NCBI GenBank assembly: GCA_002917075.1
Contig: NTMA01000002.1
Coordinates: forward strand, 124,001-188,000
Source of the DNA: Hawksworthiomyces lignivorus
Lineage: Eukaryota; Ascomycota; Sordariomycetes; Ophiostomatales; Ophiostomataceae
DNA length: 64,000 bases
Direction of reading: 5' to 3'
In this document: in pieces, positions 21,503 through 32,568 of the stretch
How positions within the stretch are numbered: position 1 is the stretch's first letter
Layout: the number at the start of each line of letters is the position of its first letter
Translations under genes and position numbers: made by a program
The notes under the pieces: model-generated
Told to the model about the DNA's origin: nothing
Database searches by the model: none
What the model saw: only the letters and a program-made list of their open reading frames with translations

Positions 21503-22916
21503 TTATGGGTGCTCAGGTCTATCTGTGTTATTACGCTGATTCTGTGACCCTCGCTTATTGCCCTTTGGTCCTGTTAGCTTGAATACCTGGAACTTTCCCT
21601 GGCACGGCGGACCCTTGCACACAGTGACTTCAGTCTGAGACAAGTTATAAATCACACACGCTACTGTCGCCGAATTGGAGCGGAACGGATATCCTGGTAG
21701 ATGGCTGATTACAGCGTCAATCGGATTGCGATCCGGATGTACACAAAGAGCTTCTGGATAGCTCATATGATCAGAAAATGCCTTGATAAGGCTTTCCGTA
21801 GATAGTCTGCTACCTTGAGCTTGAGCGTGGACGCGCTGCTCGAAGCGTTCCAATCGAAACCAGCTGCTGCCGCCTGGGTACTTACAGGTGACATCCGGCC
21901 GGGCCAGAAAACCTGTGTGAGTGAAATGGTTCGTGTGAACGAGATAGTTTTTGTCGACTGAACGATATACTTTGTAAATTCGATCTGGCGTAACCTCCAA
22001 GCAGAGACCAAAGCCCTCAGCCGAGCTGACAGTCACGTTGTTGGAGACATGCCGAGGGAAGTTGTACGCGCACGTCATGGCCTCGGCGAAATGATTACTC
22101 TCTAGGATCATACGGCGTAGCATAGAAATAGGCAGCAGAGGCTTAATGGAGACGTTGTGGTGGGTACCATTAGCATCTTGGTAAGGATAAGGAATATAAT
22201 CGTCGGAAGACATGAGAGAATTGGCTGTAACGCCAAGGCCTGCTGAGTTCATGCCGGAGCGACCGAGTTGTCCCGCTTCGGTCACAAGAAATAGTGAGGG
22301 CTTATTCTCAGAAGGGTCTGGGTGTACTTCGAGGTATATGATGCAGTCATTCTCCCACAGACGAGCTGACATGTCCCAATTTTGGGCAGTAAGCATATCG
22401 CCAGTCGTGGTGGCAGCGTGATGAAAAATGGCGCTGGTACACTCATTGGCGTTATCATCGATATGACCATTTTGAGCTCCGAGCGGCTTGATTCCTGGTT
22501 CATCTCCGAGTCTCGCCAGATCATACCGCGAATTTAAAAGAATAACATCTTCTATTGTGACTTCTGCGCCATCTGCAATTCCTCGCATTTCATCGTAACC
22601 ACTTGGGTAGTATTGCTCAAGGGCTGGTTTGTATACATGCGTGATAATGGCGTCTATCAACTGTCTAAATTGCATAACATGAGTATCTTTGCCTTACAAA
22701 CCTGTACACATTAAGCAGCATATATATTATAAGATATTAAGCCTGGATATGAACTCACTGGGAATGAGCAAGCTTGCCCGGTTTCCTATAATATCGAACA
22801 TTTTCTTGCACCTTTGGCTTTGCCTGGCGTCCATGCGCGAGACCGCGGTCGTATGGTAGGCCCTTAGCCACCACATGTTGGTAGGTAGACGAGTCAGACT
22901 CTTTGATCTGAGTCAT
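21503..22916 (-). CDS. Penicillin acyltransferase-like Ntn hydrolase (peptidase family C45)
   Basis: Two exons, 22916-22759 and 22664-21503, give 439 aa. Two nearer acceptors break the frame; the one at 22665 keeps it and yields PGKLAHSQQLIDAIITHVYKP. The protein has the family hallmarks: GLPYDRGLAHGR near the N-terminus, GYDEMRGIADGA, the candidate autoprocessing nucleophile Cys128 in NECTSAIF, then LTAQNWDMS and EAGQLGRSGMNSAGLGVTAN. In isopenicillin N acyltransferase the matching Cys becomes N-terminal after self-cleavage at Gly-Cys; here Glu precedes Cys. It lacks the C-terminal ARL peroxisomal signal of that enzyme (it ends in PEHP). The chemistry is probably amide hydrolysis or acyl transfer; no penicillin genes are nearby. 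It is divergent from the MFS gene, sharing a 1.1-kb promoter. Confidence 0.93.
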
Positions 22917-23993
22917 GGTGATAATGAGGGCTGCAGTTTTGATACAGTGTAGGAAAGGAAGGGGGTGAAGTATGTGACAAGCTCTCTGCAATTTGTCTTG
23001 AGGAAGAGGGACTTAAGACGGTCAACATTTTCTTTTAAAGCTGGCGGAAATTGAAATCTATAGTACGCATAAAATCTCGCGATGCTATTACTCTCTGCAA
23101 GGGAATACTGCCGTGCTACCTCCCATTAATGAACTTCCTGTACGGGAAGGCCTGCCGACGAATGGATTAACACTTCTGTAGAAACCAGCAGCTATTAGTT
23201 TCAAGAGGCAGAATTGTCGCTAATCATTCATCTTTACGGAAAATAATTACTTCAAATTACGAGAGTATAACTCTCGTGGCTTTGAAAATGCAAACAACAG
23301 TAATAAAACGCTACATAGGAAACGATACGATTCGCCGCCAAAGTTGCCTAATTCGGTTTAATTGGCGATGCCAAATACCAAAATATCTCCACATCTCTGG
23401 ATTTTTGAGATCGAAGCTAAGTTCTAAACCCCTTTTGGTTTGGTTGCCGACGAGCCTTAGTGCTGGTACAAACAAGGATTTCACACGCGCGAAGCCGCAC
23501 GCAAATCCAGCACCGGACAGAGATCCAGCCAAGAAATTGAGTCAAATTCAAGCGGGGAAGGTGAATAAAAAAGTGTTGGTATTCTTATCTATGGGGATAT
23601 ACATCGAACACTTCCACTAGGTGAACTGGGGTTGGCAAACCAGCAGATCGGAAGCTTTCTTTTCTTTAGTATTTGTTCTGGATACGACATTAGACAACCG
23701 AACCCGGCGACACCATCATGGTGAGAAGAGTCTTCTCGTTATCTCCTCAATTTCCCATATGCCTTTCTCGAGTGACGAGTAGATGAAAAGGAGAAATACC
23801 GCCTCCCCAGATCTTCATCTTCTCTCTTATATTCTTTTTTCTCTGGTCTACCTGAAGCCAAGTTCGTTAATAATATCTTCAAATAATCATGCGATTTATT
23901 TGACCTTCATAATCTCAAATATTCCAACAGCTATTTTCACTTCGATGTTAAAGCACTACTATCAATATATCCTATTTTTATTTCACCTGCGAT
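22917..23993. promoter_or_regulatory. Shared divergent promoter of the C45 hydrolase and MFS genes
   Basis: The two ATGs face away from each other across 1.08 kb. I see two GATA-type sites (AGATAA on the minus strand) at 23585-23590 and 23739-23744, the core bound by nitrogen regulators such as AreA. CCGG/CGGCG elements occur near 23515 and 23705. No ORF here is convincing. Nitrogen-responsive joint control is an inference from the sites and the gene functions. Confidence 0.4.
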
Positions 23994-26160
23994 ATGTTCA
24001 AGATGGCTTCTTCAATGCAAGCAAACGAGATTTCACAGGAAACGAAGGCCGCTGTGCCAAATAGCCATGCGGATGAAGCAGCCCAGACACAGGCCAACCA
24101 TGGAGGAAACTATGAAGTTCGTGCTTTAGATATTGAAGAGAAGACACGGGGTATCGAGCACGATGATGCCGCTGACCTGTTTGTGGGCGAGGGAACGATT
24201 TTTGAATACACACAAGAGGAAGCTAAAAAAGTACTCGCAAAGCTGGACATCATCTTGCTTCCAATGGTACAGAGTCAATCCATCCGCTCTATTATTATGT
24301 AGTCTTTGGTTCCATCATCACTGACTCGTTATTTTTTTTGCAGATGTGTATCTCATATCTCTTATCTTTCATTGACAAGTCTGCATTATCCAATGCCTCT
24401 ATTCTCGGCATCCGCACCGACGATGTACGTAAAATTAATCCTTAAAACCCTTCTATGAGCTTTTGGGAACAAAATTTTAATTATATAAACAGCATCTCGT
24501 TGGCCAGCAGTATAGCTGGGTTTCTGCCATCTTCTACTTCGGCTATCTGATTGCGCAATACCCCAGCTCTATTCTCATGCAGAAGTTGCCAATTGGACGA
24601 TACTTTGGGGTCATGATCACACTCTGGGGTTTATGCTGCACATGCACTGCTGTCACAACTAATTTTGCTACCCTAGCCGTCTGCCGTTTCTTTCTTGGCG
24701 CCTTCGAGACGTGCATATCTCCTGTTTTAACTATTTTTGTTGGTCAATACTGGACCCGGCGTGAGCAGCCTCTGCGTGCTTGCGTCTGGTGGATGGGGGC
24801 GCCCTTAGGTGGCTTTATCATTGATGGCTTAGCCTATTCTATCACCTCGCCTACATGGGGTGGAGGCAAATACAGCCAGTGGCAGGTGCTGTATCTGATC
24901 TGGGGCCCTATCACAATGGGCTGGGGTGTCTTGTTGTTCTTTATGATGCCGAATTCTCCCATGAAGGCATGGTTTCTCAGCGAGCGCGAGCGTAAGGTCG
25001 CTGTTATGAGGGTCCGTATGCCGCTGTGTTGCGAAAGTTTTCAGATAATTTGAACTAATTCTTTCTAGGTGATAAGTAACCACACGGGTATTGAAAATCG
25101 ACACTACCGTACATATCAAGTCTGGGAATGCCTAAAAGATGTACAAGCTTGGGCATTCTTTTCATTAGCCCTGCTCCAATGCATTGTTGGGAGTGGCCTC
25201 ACAAATGTAAGCAGCGCAACATTTTAGCCAGAAGAGTATGGAAAATGAAAAGTCTTTTACTGACTTAGATTTGATCAGTTCGACAAAATCGTTCTCACAG
25301 GCCTTGGATACGATGATCACGAAGCGACTCGAGCATCATTCGGTGGCGACGGTGTCCAGTTCGCTTCTCTCATTATTGCGTATGTCCAATTATCATGCAA
25401 ATACTTCTACTTGGGGGCAAATATTGTTCAATGTTTTAACATCTTGGCCTATAGTGGGTTTGTTACGAATGTATTCCGCAACTCTCGCCTTTTTGCTAGT
25501 ATTATCAGCAATTTTGTTGTCCTTATAGGCTCTCTTCTTGTTTACTGTGAGCTTTCTCAACAGCTATTCTAAAAGACAACAAGCTGAGCTGACCAATATT
25601 AACAGGTCTACCGTCTTCCAATATTCATGGTCGCCAGGGGGGTCTTTATATAACATTCGTGAATACTGTGACATATATTATTGTTATGTCTCTTCTTTCT
25701 TCCAATGTAAGGCGGTATTGCTGCGCAGCAGCTTTGTTTTCTACACACTTGGTAATCTTGGTACTGACTGCTCGCGGCGTCCTAGATCGGAGGATTTACC
25801 AAGAAAGCAACCTGCTCTGTCATGGTATTTGTCGGCTATGCCGTTGGCCAGATTATTGCGCCGCAGTTCTTTCTAGCAAGGGAAAGTCCTATTTATCCCA
25901 CTGGCTTCCGTGCATTCTTTGTTTCGACGGCTCTCATGATCGTCATTCAAGTGGCTCTTCTGTAAGTTTTGATAAATAATTGTGACTGCACGAACAGGCG
26001 ACATTCTAATAATCTATTCTACTGTAGGATTTATCTACGCTGGGAAAACGCTCGTAGAAACAGAATATCGGCAGCGCTGGGCTCTGAAGAACAAGCCGAT
26101 GCTGCTGCGTTTTTGGATATGACGGACAAAGAACAGCCTGGTTTCCGTTACATATATTAA
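23994..26160 (+). CDS. MFS transporter, Dal5/anion:cation symporter family
   Basis: Nine exons: 23994-24266, 24344-24424, 24493-25011, 25069-25206, 25279-25379, 25455-25546, 25606-25706, 25786-25961 and 26028-26160. They join in frame to 537 aa; the raw sequence looks broken only because the introns (57-79 nt) are dense. Intron 3 uses the rare donor GTCCGT. Hallmarks of the family are DKSALSNASILGI after the first helix, QYSWVSAIFYFGYLIAQYPSSILMQKLPIGRYFG, GxFET with EQPLRACVWW, and IGGFTKKAT followed by GYAVGQIIAPQFF. About 12 membrane helices are expected in the plasma membrane. Relatives carry allantoate, ureidosuccinate, dipeptides, nicotinate, pantothenate or cysteine. The start could also be the in-frame ATG at 24003. 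Confidence 0.93.
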
Positions 26161-26566
26161 ACAATCTGATATGCACAAGGCTTTGTATGCTGGCAGCGCC
26201 GTACTTAAGAGGATAGGAGGTTTTATTTTAAATATCGCGACGAAAATCCCAATACTTGCCAAAATGAATACCGAGATAGCAATAGATTTAGCCCAGCTAT
26301 AATTGATAAGAAGCTATAATTGATAAGAAGCTATGTTGATAGGCAGGCCTTGATTAATACAATTTGTTGCTTTAGGAGGTTCTTCCAGGCGGAAATGCAA
26401 CGGAATGTAAAGAATATCGGCGCTAGAGCATCAACTAAGGCCAAGCGATTAACAATGACTCCACCTATGCATGAAGAGACTCCTCTCACCCCAGATTCTC
26501 AAATCCAATCTTAGCGTTGACACATCATAGTTCATGTTAAGTTCTTTTTTTTGCTCTCACAATATC
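26161..26566. other. Short spacer with a 17-bp tandem repeat
   Basis: Between the carrier's stop and the regulator's ATG lie 406 bases. A 17-base unit, AGCTATAATTGATAAGA, occurs twice in tandem at 26295-26328 with a degraded third copy to about 26345. Each unit contains GATAAG, so the array also presents GATA-type cores. The spacer must hold the carrier's 3' end and the regulator's promoter. Confidence 0.6.
26295..26345. repeat. 17-bp tandem repeat, about 2.8 copies
   Basis: Two perfect copies of a 17-base unit are followed by a third that matches only in AGCTAT and TTGATA. Each full copy carries TGATAAG, a match to the HGATAR core. It could be a regulatory cluster for the Zn2Cys6 gene or a simple slippage product. 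Confidence 0.75.
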
Positions 26567-28909
26567 ATGCCCAAAGGCTCGACAACTGCTCAGACCCGGG
26601 GGCCAACCACCCGACCGTCGGCTAGACGCTCCGTTTGGGGCTGCTTAACCTGTCGGCGTCGAAAGGTACAGAGCCCCTAATCTCTTTTCTTACAGCGCTG
26701 TGCCACTAATCTATCTTTCAGGTCAAATGTCAGAGTCGAGAGACACCTTGCGAGGCATGTTGTCGTCTGCACCTGACCTGTGTGTCGTCTTTTGGCTTGA
26801 ACTTTAAGCAGTGGAAGCATCAAGATTTACAGAGTTCTATGAATGGAGCAGAGGTTGCGTCTCCTATTCTTGGCAAGAAACAGACTTCACCGCAGCAATC
26901 TTACATTAGGATCGACCAGAATTTGTCGCGGCATGATAACTCTATTCCGTCAGATCCCTCCCCAGACTCCCTGAACTCTTTACTCATGTCAGATGAAGGC
27001 AATGCCAATGCGGCTTCTCACGACTATGTGCACGCACTACATGGCTGGCAAAATGAAAGTCCTCCAAGTACCTGGGATGCAGAAACAATGCTTTTGTCAA
27101 ACAGTCGTGCAAACTATACGCTGCCCAATATCTATCCACCTCTTGCAGTGTTCACAGACGACAGTGTTGGATTGCGGCTAGACCACAACAGAGTCGCTGT
27201 ATCCGAAGACACACACAGACACCAGTTAGCAACTTTGACAGAAATGGACCAGTTACCAACTAGAACAAGTGGCTCTATTTCCTCTGCTCTCTATGAGATC
27301 GCCCAAATCTCTACGACTGTCATACCATCGTCTGATATTAGCTATCACAGGGACGACGATTACGGCGCTGTCGAAGACATTCCGGCTTCGTGGAACATTC
27401 TACAGTCCTTCACTCCTAGGCTCGACGAAGACTACACCTTGGTCGAATACTACAAACGGCATCTGTCGTCATTCTTCAGCGTCAAATCGTCTCACTCAGC
27501 AACGTGGAACTTCTACTCATATGCCATTCAGTCATCTGAAAACCAGCCAGACTCGCCGCTGCGACACAGTATCCTCGCATGGACGGCAGCCCATCTCATT
27601 CTTCGAAACCAGTGCTCGTCTGGACACACCCAATTCCGCCATTATTCTCGGGCTCGAGCTGCTGTGGACGAATTGCGAATGGATTTGACAACCAAACGCC
27701 TCTGCTCAATACCTCCCCAGCATACCAGCCCCATTTCTGCGGCTTTGCCAACCACGGCTACAACATCAGAGAAGTTGCGCATGCTATTTGCAACTTCTTT
27801 GTTCCTTGGGTATTGCGACGCCTTGTCCGGTGACAATGCCGCGCTTGTGGACGAACTTGCTGGCATAAAAATGCTTTTGGAATCCGACTGGCCGCGGTTC
27901 CGTGAGGCGCTGGGGCCACTGGAGGCGAGAATCCTAGTGTGGCTCGCGTATCTTGATCTCCGCTCTAATTTATGGCGGTCTAAGCCAGCCGTACCGCCAA
28001 CCGGATCGGTACCCGAAGCAAATCAGCAGCGTGAAGAACAGCACCAATCCACACCTGGCGTACAAAAAAGAAAAGACAACAGCCTGTTTCACTTCCTCAA
28101 TAATAATGCCAGCTTTTCAGCCCTTCGTTCGCTACGATCTGATCGGTATTACCTTATGGATTGTTTTGGCTCGTCTCTTCCTCAGAACGAGCTGGAAGAC
28201 GACCTTCTCCAGGAGCCTGCCAAAATACTGTCCGATGAGATCATGTCCATTTACGCGACCATCAGTGACTTTGAAGATTGGACAGAAGGCGCGGATGCAC
28301 AGAAGAGATCAGTCGAAGGCTCATCACTCATTGAAGAGCTGCGCCAAGCGAAGATTCAAGCTATCCGAGCCAACATTGCTCGAATCCACGCTGTGAGTCG
28401 GTCAACCTAGCTCTTTATGCAAGGGCCAGTTTCTAATTTTTGCTTTATAGGAGTGCAAAATCGTCCACGCTGAATTGCTGAAGGCCTCATCCGGGCCAGA
28501 GCACGTCGTCCGTACCGAATTTCACCGCCTTGTCACAACGGCCATGTGCTTGTCTGCAACGATTATGCTGAATCGTATCGTATCCCCAAAGACGCGCACA
28601 GACGATGAAGCGCAGGCAGCAGCACAAGAGATCATCCAAATTGCTCGAAAGCTGCGTCAGACTGGGTATGTCTGCTCGCCGCGAAGCCTTGTGTGGCCGA
28701 TGCCAGTGTTCGTCGCTGGCATTGAAGTGACGGATCCTATCTACCAAGACTGGGTCCTCGATTACATGCTAGAGGTTGCCAACTGGGGTACAAGCACGAA
28801 GAAAGCAAGAGAGTTGTTGAGGCGCGTTATTGACAGACAAGGAACACAGCTGAGAAGAGTCAAGGTGAGGGAAGTGGCTGGAGAGTTTGGAGAAACAATC
28901 CTAATATGA
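26567..28909 (+). CDS. Zn2Cys6 transcription factor, Fungal_trans_2 type
   Basis: Exons 26567-26665, 26722-28392 and 28451-28909 give 742 aa. The binuclear zinc cluster is split by intron 1: C26-X2-C29-X6-C36-X6-C43-X2-C46-X6-C53, with RRRKVK between Cys 2 and 3. The first visible long frame (from 26782) starts after the cluster, so exon 1 is needed for a working DNA-binding domain. The C-terminal two thirds (YYKRHLSSFFSVKS, then HSILAWTAAHLILRNQ, then a long helical region) matches the Fungal_trans_2 regulatory domain, often found in regulators of amino-acid and secondary metabolism. Introns are 56 and 58 nt. It follows the MFS gene on the same strand by 406 bases, so it is the likely local regulator of that carrier and the divergent hydrolase. 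Confidence 0.92.
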
Positions 28910-29314
28910 AATGGTACAACTCATCTCGCACGCGCTGCATTTTTCTGGGAGATGCAAAATACCAGGAATAAAATTAAATGAAAAAAAGATTACTATGTAT
29001 ACACGCAATACAGAAAGAGGAAGATGTTGTGTGCATTTCTCTGTATGTTAGATGACGACTGCAGCAAAACGTTGTGTGAAGCACAGACTAGCCGCACTGA
29101 GGAAATCGGAACCAACCGTTGGGTTGGGTTGACACTCACCGCCTAGCTATCATCTTATCGCTGATAAAAGCGGCAGAATTTTTTTTCCTGTCCGTTCCTT
29201 TTGATATTTTTCGCCCATTGAAGCCCCACTGGAAGATTTTGCGGACAGCACTCATTTTGCTTGGGACGATTATCTACCAAAGAAACGGCTCCAGGCAAGG
29301 AGCGATTCGAAAAT
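28910..29314. other. DBP7 promoter
   Basis: The interval is 405 bases long. Near its start the minus strand reads GCGAGATGAG (28920-28929), close to the PAC element (GATGAG core) of ribosome-biogenesis promoters but 390 bases from the ATG. A run of T lies at 29179-29186. The frame upstream of 29315 is open to 29261 but has no ATG. Confidence 0.4.
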
Positions 29315-31837
29315 ATGGCGGACGATGGAATGCTACTGAATTTCGACGTGAGCAACATACAACTCACGGCACCAGTGAAATTTAAGGGCGGACGCTGGCG
29401 TGACAGGAACCGAGCACAAAGAAGCGTCAAGAGGCAGCAGCTAGGGCAGATTGACGACGGTACAGCAGCAGTCGGCGACAAAGATCGACCCTTAAAACGG
29501 CGAAGGACGGATGAAGCGGCTCCTCGACCGAATAAGAGAAGCTCTGATGCTGCAGGATCATCCGAAGGCAATGCTCGCCAGCATTGGCAACCACAGTTTT
29601 CGAACAACGCATCGACAGCAACAGCAGGGCGACCCCAGAACGGAGTGACTTCTCGGCTCTTCACATCTAACCCAAAGCCATTGACCGACTTTACAAATGT
29701 TGAAGCAGCTGTTGAAGAAGATGCTGAGTCCATCAAACCATCAAACGCTCCTCTTTCGGACGAGGCCGCCACCTTCCATGCCCTCGGCCTGTCCCGGCGA
29801 ATTGCCCAGCACCTCTCCACAAAATTAGACATGAAAGCTCCGACTGCAATCCAAAAGAACGCAATACCGCAGTTGGTTGGACAAGACAGCGACGCTTTCC
29901 TGCAGGCGGAGACGGGCTCGGGCAAAACACTAGCATACCTATTACCTTTAGTGCAGCGCATTATTGCTCTGAGCGAGAAGGATGACGGAACGAAAAGAGG
30001 CTTAAAGTTTAACCGGCAGTCGGGTCTATTTGCCATTGTCTTAGCACCCACGCGCGAGCTGTGCAAGCAGATTTCTACCGTGCTGGAAAAGCTGCTACGG
30101 TGCGCGCCTTGGATTGTCAGTACTACGGTTATTGGCGGCGAGAGCAAAAAGTCAGAAAAGGCGAGAATTCGCAAGGGCGTCAATATCCTCATTGCCACGC
30201 CGGGCCGTCTCACAGATCACTTAGACAACACCGAAGTGCTGAATGTAGGCACTGTTCGGTGGCTCGTGCTCGACGAGGGTGACCGACTGATGGAGATGGG
30301 CTTCGAAGAAGACATTCGTACGATTGTGGGCAAGATTCGTCAGCATAGCCTGAAAAAAGAGAGCAAGGACGGCGTCGCGCTCCCAGAAGGCATACTTCCT
30401 GCACGACGTGTAACAGTTCTTTGTTCGGCCACAATGAAGATGAACGTGCAGAAGCTCGGCGAAATCAGTCTTGAGGATGCTGTTCATGTCACTGCTAGTC
30501 TTGGTGCCGATGGAACGAATGGGGCGGGAGCAGTCAATGGCGAAGCTTCACCGGATGCGAAGGCTGTGGCCGAAACCACATTTGCAGCACCGTCTCAGCT
30601 TAAACAGACTTACACAATTGTTCCAGCAAAACTCCGATTAGTTACTTTGATTGGTCTTTTGCGCGCGACTTTTGCTCGGAAAGGTTCTGTCATGAAAGCA
30701 ATCATTTTCATCTGCTGTGCAGATTCGGTTGATTTTCACTTCGAGCTGCTACGGTCACTAGACGAAGACGAAACATCTAAAGATTCGTCTCCCACGAAAG
30801 ACGAAAAATCACCGGCGAAGACATCGAATACCGCGGCTACTGTCGCTCCAGCAGCATACATCACGTCCCCCGCAAACCGTACGATTATCTTGCACAAGCT
30901 ACATGGCTCTCTCGCACAGCCTGTTCGAACAGCCACGTTGTCGTCGTTCAGCCAAGAGAAGAATCCGGCTGTGTTAATCACAACTGACATTTCGTCTCGT
31001 GGTTTGGATGTGCCAGCCGTGGATCTTGTCATCGAATATGATCCAGCATTTGCCTTAGCAGACCACTTGCACCGTATTGGGCGAACAGCTCGTGCAGGAC
31101 GGCCAGGAAAAGCTGTTCTGTTCCTTCAACCAGGAAGTGAAGAGGGCTATGTCTCCCATTTGAAGTCTTCCTCTTCCTCGATACCCACCCCACAACTTTA
31201 CGACAGTGTTTTGCAAAAAGGCTTTGCCGGTCCCGTTGACCTGCCGAAAGCATTTGCATCGACAAGCGAGGGCGGCGAAGATGTCCCCACCGAGCACGAT
31301 CCATCGAAGCCGCAGTCCTGGACAAAAAGAAGCGAGGCGTTGCAGTTACATCTTGAACAAAGACTGCTGCGGGCATCTGCCGACAAGGCTCCTATGAAAA
31401 CGTCAGAAAGCCACACCAAAGCTGGAAAGAAAGACAAGAAGGATAATAAGGACAAGACGAAGATAAAGGACAGTGCGATCTTGAATGCTGCTCGCCAAGC
31501 ATTTCGCTCGCACATTCGCGCATATGCGACACACGTCCGTGAGGAGCGTGTCTATTTTGACATTACACAGTTGCACCTAGGACACACGGCCAAGAGTTTT
31601 GCTTTGCGAGAGGCGCCAGGTGGAATCGGCGGTGGTGTACAGCGGCGGACGAAAAGGCCAGCTGGCGGTAGTAGCACAAAGAGGAATGGTGCAGCTACAA
31701 CGTATAATGGTGCTGACGACTCTGACGACGATGGCAATCGCAATACCAAGGCAGGAGCAGATGAAGATGCTGCTCGACGAATGCGGGAGAAGATGCAAGC
31801 TGTGATGAGCGCCTCAGCAGAGTTTAACATCGGCTAG
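29315..31837 (+). CDS. DBP7: DEAD-box RNA helicase Dbp7 (ribosome biogenesis)
   Basis: One exon, 840 aa from the ATG at 29315. An acidic/basic N-terminus leads to the Q motif (KAPTAIQKNAIPQ), motif I AETGSGKT, Ia PTRELCKQ, Ib TPGRL, motif II as DEGD rather than DEAD, SAT, then TTDISSRGLDVPAVDLVIEYD and HRIGRTARAGRPG. The DEGD variant and the insert-rich C-domain are characteristic of yeast Dbp7, needed for 60S subunit assembly in the nucleolus. A Lys-rich segment (about residues 700-730) and a C-terminal RMREKMQAVMSASAEFNIG complete it. ESF2 and NMD3, also ribosome factors, lie within 11 kb. Confidence 0.95.
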   Translation: MADDGMLLNFDVSNIQLTAPVKFKGGRWRDRNRAQRSVKRQQLGQIDDGTAAVGDKDRPLKRRRTDEAAPRPNKRSSDAAGSSEGNARQHWQPQFSNNASTATAGRPQNGVTSRLFTSNPKPLTDFTNVEAAVEEDAESIKPSNAPLSDEAATFHALGLSRRIAQHLSTKLDMKAPTAIQKNAIPQLVGQDSDAFLQAETGSGKTLAYLLPLVQRIIALSEKDDGTKRGLKFNRQSGLFAIVLAPTRELCKQISTVLEKLLRCAPWIVSTTVIGGESKKSEKARIRKGVNILIATPGRLTDHLDNTEVLNVGTVRWLVLDEGDRLMEMGFEEDIRTIVGKIRQHSLKKESKDGVALPEGILPARRVTVLCSATMKMNVQKLGEISLEDAVHVTASLGADGTNGAGAVNGEASPDAKAVAETTFAAPSQLKQTYTIVPAKLRLVTLIGLLRATFARKGSVMKAIIFICCADSVDFHFELLRSLDEDETSKDSSPTKDEKSPAKTSNTAATVAPAAYITSPANRTIILHKLHGSLAQPVRTATLSSFSQEKNPAVLITTDISSRGLDVPAVDLVIEYDPAFALADHLHRIGRTARAGRPGKAVLFLQPGSEEGYVSHLKSSSSSIPTPQLYDSVLQKGFAGPVDLPKAFASTSEGGEDVPTEHDPSKPQSWTKRSEALQLHLEQRLLRASADKAPMKTSESHTKAGKKDKKDNKDKTKIKDSAILNAARQAFRSHIRAYATHVREERVYFDITQLHLGHTAKSFALREAPGGIGGGVQRRTKRPAGGSSTKRNGAATTYNGADDSDDDGNRNTKAGADEDAARRMREKMQAVMSASAEFNIG

Positions 31838-32568
31838 GAAATATTAGAAGTATGATGGGAAGGTAAAAGCATGATTCATAATATACTTTGCTATTTAATG
31901 GTTTCATAAGTGGGCTCCAAGAGCACTGTAATGACAGCAATAGTAACGAGCGTATTCCTTTGGCGTCTGATGCTAGCTCGGCGTGAGAAAGTGTGGCTGC
32001 AACTTAGGCGGACAAGGCACAGAAGGAAATGCATGTGACATAAAAACCACCAAATATATATATTGCTTGATATTTCTTCATATAGGCTCTATTATGTGAG
32101 TTTATCTTTATAAAATGCAAACGGGTAGAGTGAATACTATCCAAAACAGGGGTCAAGCATGGGCAAGCTGGCCTCCGATTCTTCTTCTACAGCATTGATA
32201 TTATTCTTGTTCTTTAAATAGGACGTATTTGACAAATTACGCTCGGGTCGATGTTTGTAGTAGTCACTGCATTCTCCTTGTTATAATAAAAACAAAGTAT
32301 TATTATTGCTGTTGCCTTAAGATCTTAATCTTTCGAAGTAAGGTAATAACTTGCATTTGTCGAGTCTATATACTTGAAATCAAAAAATTGAGAATTCAGA
32401 CGGCATCTCATCAGCCAGCTTGGTATTGATCCGTATTGAACCTCTGCCTCATTAACGACTGAAAATGCGAAGAAAACTGATAGCTTTTAGTATCACACCG
32501 TTATAAATAAAGAAATTTCACTGCAAAATACCGGCCTAGAAAAGTAGATGTTCACAACACCCTATAGT
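31838..32568. other. Intergenic between convergent DBP7 and the Ser-rich gene
   Basis: Both genes end here. The stretch is AT-rich and holds only 3' flanks as far as I can see. Confidence 0.5.

Noticed and set aside
21503..22916. True penicillin biosynthesis (penDE)
   Set aside because: No pcbAB or pcbC is present, the residue before the Cys is Glu not Gly, and there is no peroxisomal tail; a general C45 paralogue is more likely.
25012..26027. Apparent frame breaks suggesting an MFS pseudogene
   Set aside because: Every break is resolved by a short GT-AG intron, and the joined exons encode an uninterrupted family-typical carrier.
29155..30213. 352-codon minus-strand frame opposite DBP7
   Set aside because: It overlaps the conserved helicase motifs of DBP7 on the other strand and has no recognisable domain.
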